Below are positions 4,679 to 6,589 of a stretch of DNA of 6,589 nucleotides, piece after piece. The notes below the pieces were generated by a model, which did no database searches, was not told the origin of the DNA, and saw only the letters and a program-made list of their open reading frames with translations. Every line of letters begins with the position of its first letter. Position 1 is the first letter of the stretch. The position numbers were made by a program, and so were the translations under genes. Origin of the DNA: Xanthobacteraceae bacterium (GTDB taxonomy: Bacteria > Pseudomonadota > Alphaproteobacteria > Rhizobiales > Xanthobacteraceae); NCBI GenBank assembly GCA_030037185.1, contig JASHRR010000960.1, positions 1-6,589 of the forward strand, in the 5' to 3' direction.

Positions 4679-6298
4679 ATGGCGCAGGTGGCAGCGCGCA
4701 GCGAGACGCCGGAAGTCTTTGCAAGGGATCCGCAAACCATCGGCAAGGTCGCTGTAGAGAGGCCGCAGACCGGCAAGGAGTATCTCGCCTCGCTGCAGGA
4801 TGGCCGCGAGGTGTTCATCTATGGCGAGCGCGTCGCCAACGTCACCCTTCATCCGGCCTTCCGCAACACCGCCCGCATGGTCGCGAGGCTTTACGATGCG
4901 CTGCATGATCCGCAGCGGCGCGACGAGCTTGTGCTGCCGACAGACACCGGCAATGGCGGCGTCACGCAGGCGTTCTTCAAGGCGCCGAAGACGGCAGCCG
5001 AACTGCTCGCCGGCCGCAACGCCATCGCCGAATGGGCCCGGATCACCTACGGCTGGATGGGACGCTCGCCCGACTATAAGGCCGCATTCCTTGCGACCTT
5101 GGGCGCGAACGCGGACTTCTACGAGCCCTATCAGGACAACGCGCGACGCTGGTACAAATTCAGCCAGGAGCGCGTGCCCTTCATCAACCACGCCATCATC
5201 CATCCGCCGGTCGACCGCGACCGCCCGCCCAATGAGGTTGGCGACGTCTGCTGCCATGTGGAGCGGGAAACCGATGCCGGGATCATTGTATCGGGAGCGA
5301 AGGTCGTGGCGACCGGATCGGTGCTGACGAACTACACGTTCGTCGCCCACCACGGTTTGATCCCGGTGCAGGACAAGAAATTTGCCGTGGTGTTCATGGT
5401 CCCCACCAACGCGCCGGGCGTCAAGTTCATCTGCCGCGCTTCCTACGAGATGGCCGCAACCGCAATGGGGAGCCCGTTCGACTACCCGCTGTCGAGCCGG
5501 CTCGACGAGAACGATGCTGTCTTCATTCTCGACAAGGTGCTGGTGCCCTGGGAGAACGTTTTCGTCTACGGCGACGTGGAGAAGGCCAACAACTTCTTCC
5601 CGCGGACCGGATTCTTGCCCCGGTTCGTCGTCCACGGCTGCACGCGACTGGCGGTCAAGCTCGACTTCATCTCCGGCCTGCTCTTGAAGGCGACCGAGGC
5701 GGCCGGCACCAAAGATTATCGCGGCGTCCAGGCGAACGTTGGCGAGGTCATCGCCTGGCGCAATCTGTTCTGGGGCTTGTCCGATGCCATGGTGCGCGAT
5801 CCCAGACCCTGGATCGGCGACTACCTGCTGCCCAACATGGACCCCGGCAACGCCTATCAGATCATCGCGACGATGGCGTACACGCGCATCAAATACTTGA
5901 TCGAGCAGACCGTTGCCTCAGGCCTCATCTATCTCAACTCGCACGCCAGCGACTTCAAAAACCCGGAGATACGGCCCTATCTCGACCAATATCTTCGCGG
6001 CTCCAACGGCTACCAGGCCGAGGAACGGGTCAAGCTTCTCAAGCTCCTGTGGGACTGCATGGCCAGCGAATTCGGCGGCCGGCACGAGCTTTACGAGATC
6101 AACTATGGCGGCTCGACCGAGGAAATCCGCCGCTACTGCCTGTTCGGTGCCCAGGCCTCGGGAAATGCTGACCGGTTCAAAGGATTTGCCGAGGAATGCA
6201 TGGCCGAATATGGCCTCGACGGCTGGCGCGTCCCCGATCTCAGCGACCCCGGCGAACTCAGCTATCATGTGCTGCGCCACGGCACATCCGCTGGCTGA
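4679..6298 (+). CDS. hpaB: 4-hydroxyphenylacetate 3-monooxygenase, oxygenase component
   Basis: This 539-residue protein is the oxygenase subunit of the two-component flavin-dependent phenol hydroxylase that uses FADH2 and O2 to ortho-hydroxylate 4-hydroxyphenylacetate or related phenols to catechols in the cytoplasm. It resembles the E. coli-type HpaB over almost its whole length. Landmarks are [20 protein letters not shown] (31-50), [14 protein letters not shown] (124-137), [13 protein letters not shown] (171-183), [18 protein letters not shown] (197-214), [17 protein letters not shown] (264-280), [15 protein letters not shown] (348-362) and [16 protein letters not shown] (464-479). It is slightly longer than E. 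coli HpaB (520) because of about 16 extra N-terminal residues. It lacks the cysteine iron-sulfur ligands expected in the distantly related 4-hydroxybutyryl-CoA dehydratases. The flavin reductase HpaC and the downstream homoprotocatechuate genes are not in the window. Its exact phenolic substrate is therefore uncertain, and a reductase must be supplied from elsewhere. Confidence 0.92.
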   Translation: MAQVAARSETPEVFARDPQTIGKVAVERPQTGKEYLASLQDGREVFIYGERVANVTLHPAFRNTARMVARLYDALHDPQRRDELVLPTDTGNGGVTQAFFKAPKTAAELLAGRNAIAEWARITYGWMGRSPDYKAAFLATLGANADFYEPYQDNARRWYKFSQERVPFINHAIIHPPVDRDRPPNEVGDVCCHVERETDAGIIVSGAKVVATGSVLTNYTFVAHHGLIPVQDKKFAVVFMVPTNAPGVKFICRASYEMAATAMGSPFDYPLSSRLDENDAVFILDKVLVPWENVFVYGDVEKANNFFPRTGFLPRFVVHGCTRLAVKLDFISGLLLKATEAAGTKDYRGVQANVGEVIAWRNLFWGLSDAMVRDPRPWIGDYLLPNMDPGNAYQIIATMAYTRIKYLIEQTVASGLIYLNSHASDFKNPEIRPYLDQYLRGSNGYQAEERVKLLKLLWDCMASEFGGRHELYEINYGGSTEEIRRYCLFGAQASGNADRFKGFAEECMAEYGLDGWRVPDLSDPGELSYHVLRHGTSAG

Positions 6299-6311
6299 GC
6301 AAGGCGCACGC

Positions 6312-6398
6312 GGGGGGTTGAGCCGACTGTCGATATCACGCCGGCTGTCAGCGTCCGAAATGGCTCGGGCAGAACCCCCCGGCATATGAGTGCCGGGG
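6312..6398 (+). other. Two mutually exclusive hairpins after hpaB
   Basis: Stem 1 pairs GGGGGGTTGAGCC (6312-6324) with GGCTC (6362-6366) and AACCCCCC (6373-6380), with a 6-nt bulge. Stem 2 is a perfect 8-bp hairpin, CCCCGGCA (6377-6384) with TGCCGGGG (6391-6398) around TATGAG. Both use the C-run 6377-6380, so only one can form fully. No T-run follows stem 2. It may terminate or protect the hpaB transcript. Confidence 0.4.
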
Positions 6399-6480
6399 CA
6401 CGTCGCGCACCTATGGTCGTCCAACATCGCCCCGGCGTGCTTGAGTCAGCCGGCCTGTCTGTTGGTACCGCTTCCCCCGA

Positions 6481-6589
6481 CTACACGGACTTCGCGGCGC
6501 TTATCGCCAGACGTTCCTGGCGATAAGGGTCAAGCTCCTGCCGTGGATTATCGTCGAGGATCATGACGGCGCGACTCTCAGCCGAATAA
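6481..6589 (-). CDS. Possible 3' end of a minus-strand gene running off the right edge
   Basis: A minus-strand frame is open from the right edge to TAG at 6481-6483 and reads YSAESRAVMILDDNPRQELD and then PYRQERLAISAAKSV. Composition looks protein-like (charged and amphipathic), but only about 35 codons are visible and I recognise no family. An internal ATG at 6562-6564 would give just 27 residues. The 11-bp inverted repeat lies inside it, which may mean the frame is chance. Confidence 0.25.
   Translation of the reverse strand, partial: YSAESRAVMILDDNPRQELDPYRQERLAISAAKSV
6500..6527. repeat. Perfect 11-bp inverted repeat with 6-nt loop
   Basis: CTTATCGCCAG (6500-6510) and CTGGCGATAAG (6517-6527) are exact complements around ACGTTC. 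There is no T-run on either strand, so a terminator is not favoured; a protein-binding site or a repeat-element end is possible. It falls within the minus-strand open frame described at 6481-6589. Confidence 0.55.

Noticed and set aside
4631..5635. 334-codon open frame on the minus strand opposite hpaB
   Set aside because: It is a shadow of the GC-rich hpaB codons, with no family features; the + strand product is clearly HpaB.
6413..6523. 36-codon + strand frame beginning at ATG 6413
   Set aside because: Short, no ribosome site, and it ends inside the inverted repeat; no support beyond being open.
1..6589. CRISPR array, insertion sequence ends or a phage module
   Set aside because: No regularly spaced repeats, transposase, integrase or phage structural genes were found; only gene scars hint at past rearrangement.

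Overview
The window is GC-rich (about 62% by impression) with strong GC preference at codon third positions. It carries protein families and gene scars that I associate with Bradyrhizobium/Rhodopseudomonas-type Alphaproteobacteria. One scar is a C-terminal fragment with the FKLVINLKTAKALGL signature of ABC-transporter substrate-binding proteins. The species assignment is inference. The window looks like accessory DNA: three intact genes, all on the + strand, are separated by long stretches that hold decayed gene pieces.

Left end (1-325): this is the most interesting part. It reads like broken tRNA genes, but the order of the arms is circularly permuted: T-arm, then an acceptor stem closed by a short loop, then UA, then D-arm. 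That is the layout of the tRNA-mimicking domain of YrlA-type bacterial Y RNAs, which lack a free CCA end. Two copies lie in tandem. The first is cut by the window edge (1 to about 137) and the second is complete (about 152-285). They share their 3' strands and a TACTTCGT box. About 40 nt after the second copy comes rsr (325-1716), which encodes the bacterial Ro60 ortholog (TROVE plus vWA domains), the protein that binds Y RNAs. The segment is therefore a Ro60/Y-RNA ribonucleoprotein module. No RtcB/RtcA/RtcR RNA-repair genes are visible beside it.

Middle (1717-2877): 57 nt after rsr lies the decayed 3' end of a fumarate-reductase/ketosteroid-dehydrogenase-type flavoprotein gene (1773-2088), with an internal deletion and a frameshift. 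Beyond it are short repeats and a probable decayed gene on the minus strand (2283-2641). From 2878 to 3888 there is an intact zinc-independent medium-chain dehydrogenase / quinone-oxidoreductase-like gene.

Right half (3889-6589): the gap after the dehydrogenase contains the 26-codon ABC substrate-binding scar and a terminator-like hairpin. It is followed by hpaB (4679-6298), the oxygenase component of 4-hydroxyphenylacetate 3-hydroxylase. A perfect 19-bp palindrome sits 37 nt before its start codon and resembles an IclR-type operator. The flavin reductase partner (hpaC) is not in the window. Downstream are two competing hairpins, a perfect 11-bp inverted repeat, and a possible minus-strand gene end running off the right edge.

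No functional link between the Ro60/Y-RNA module and the dehydrogenase or HpaB is evident. The neighbourhood looks like a mosaic.
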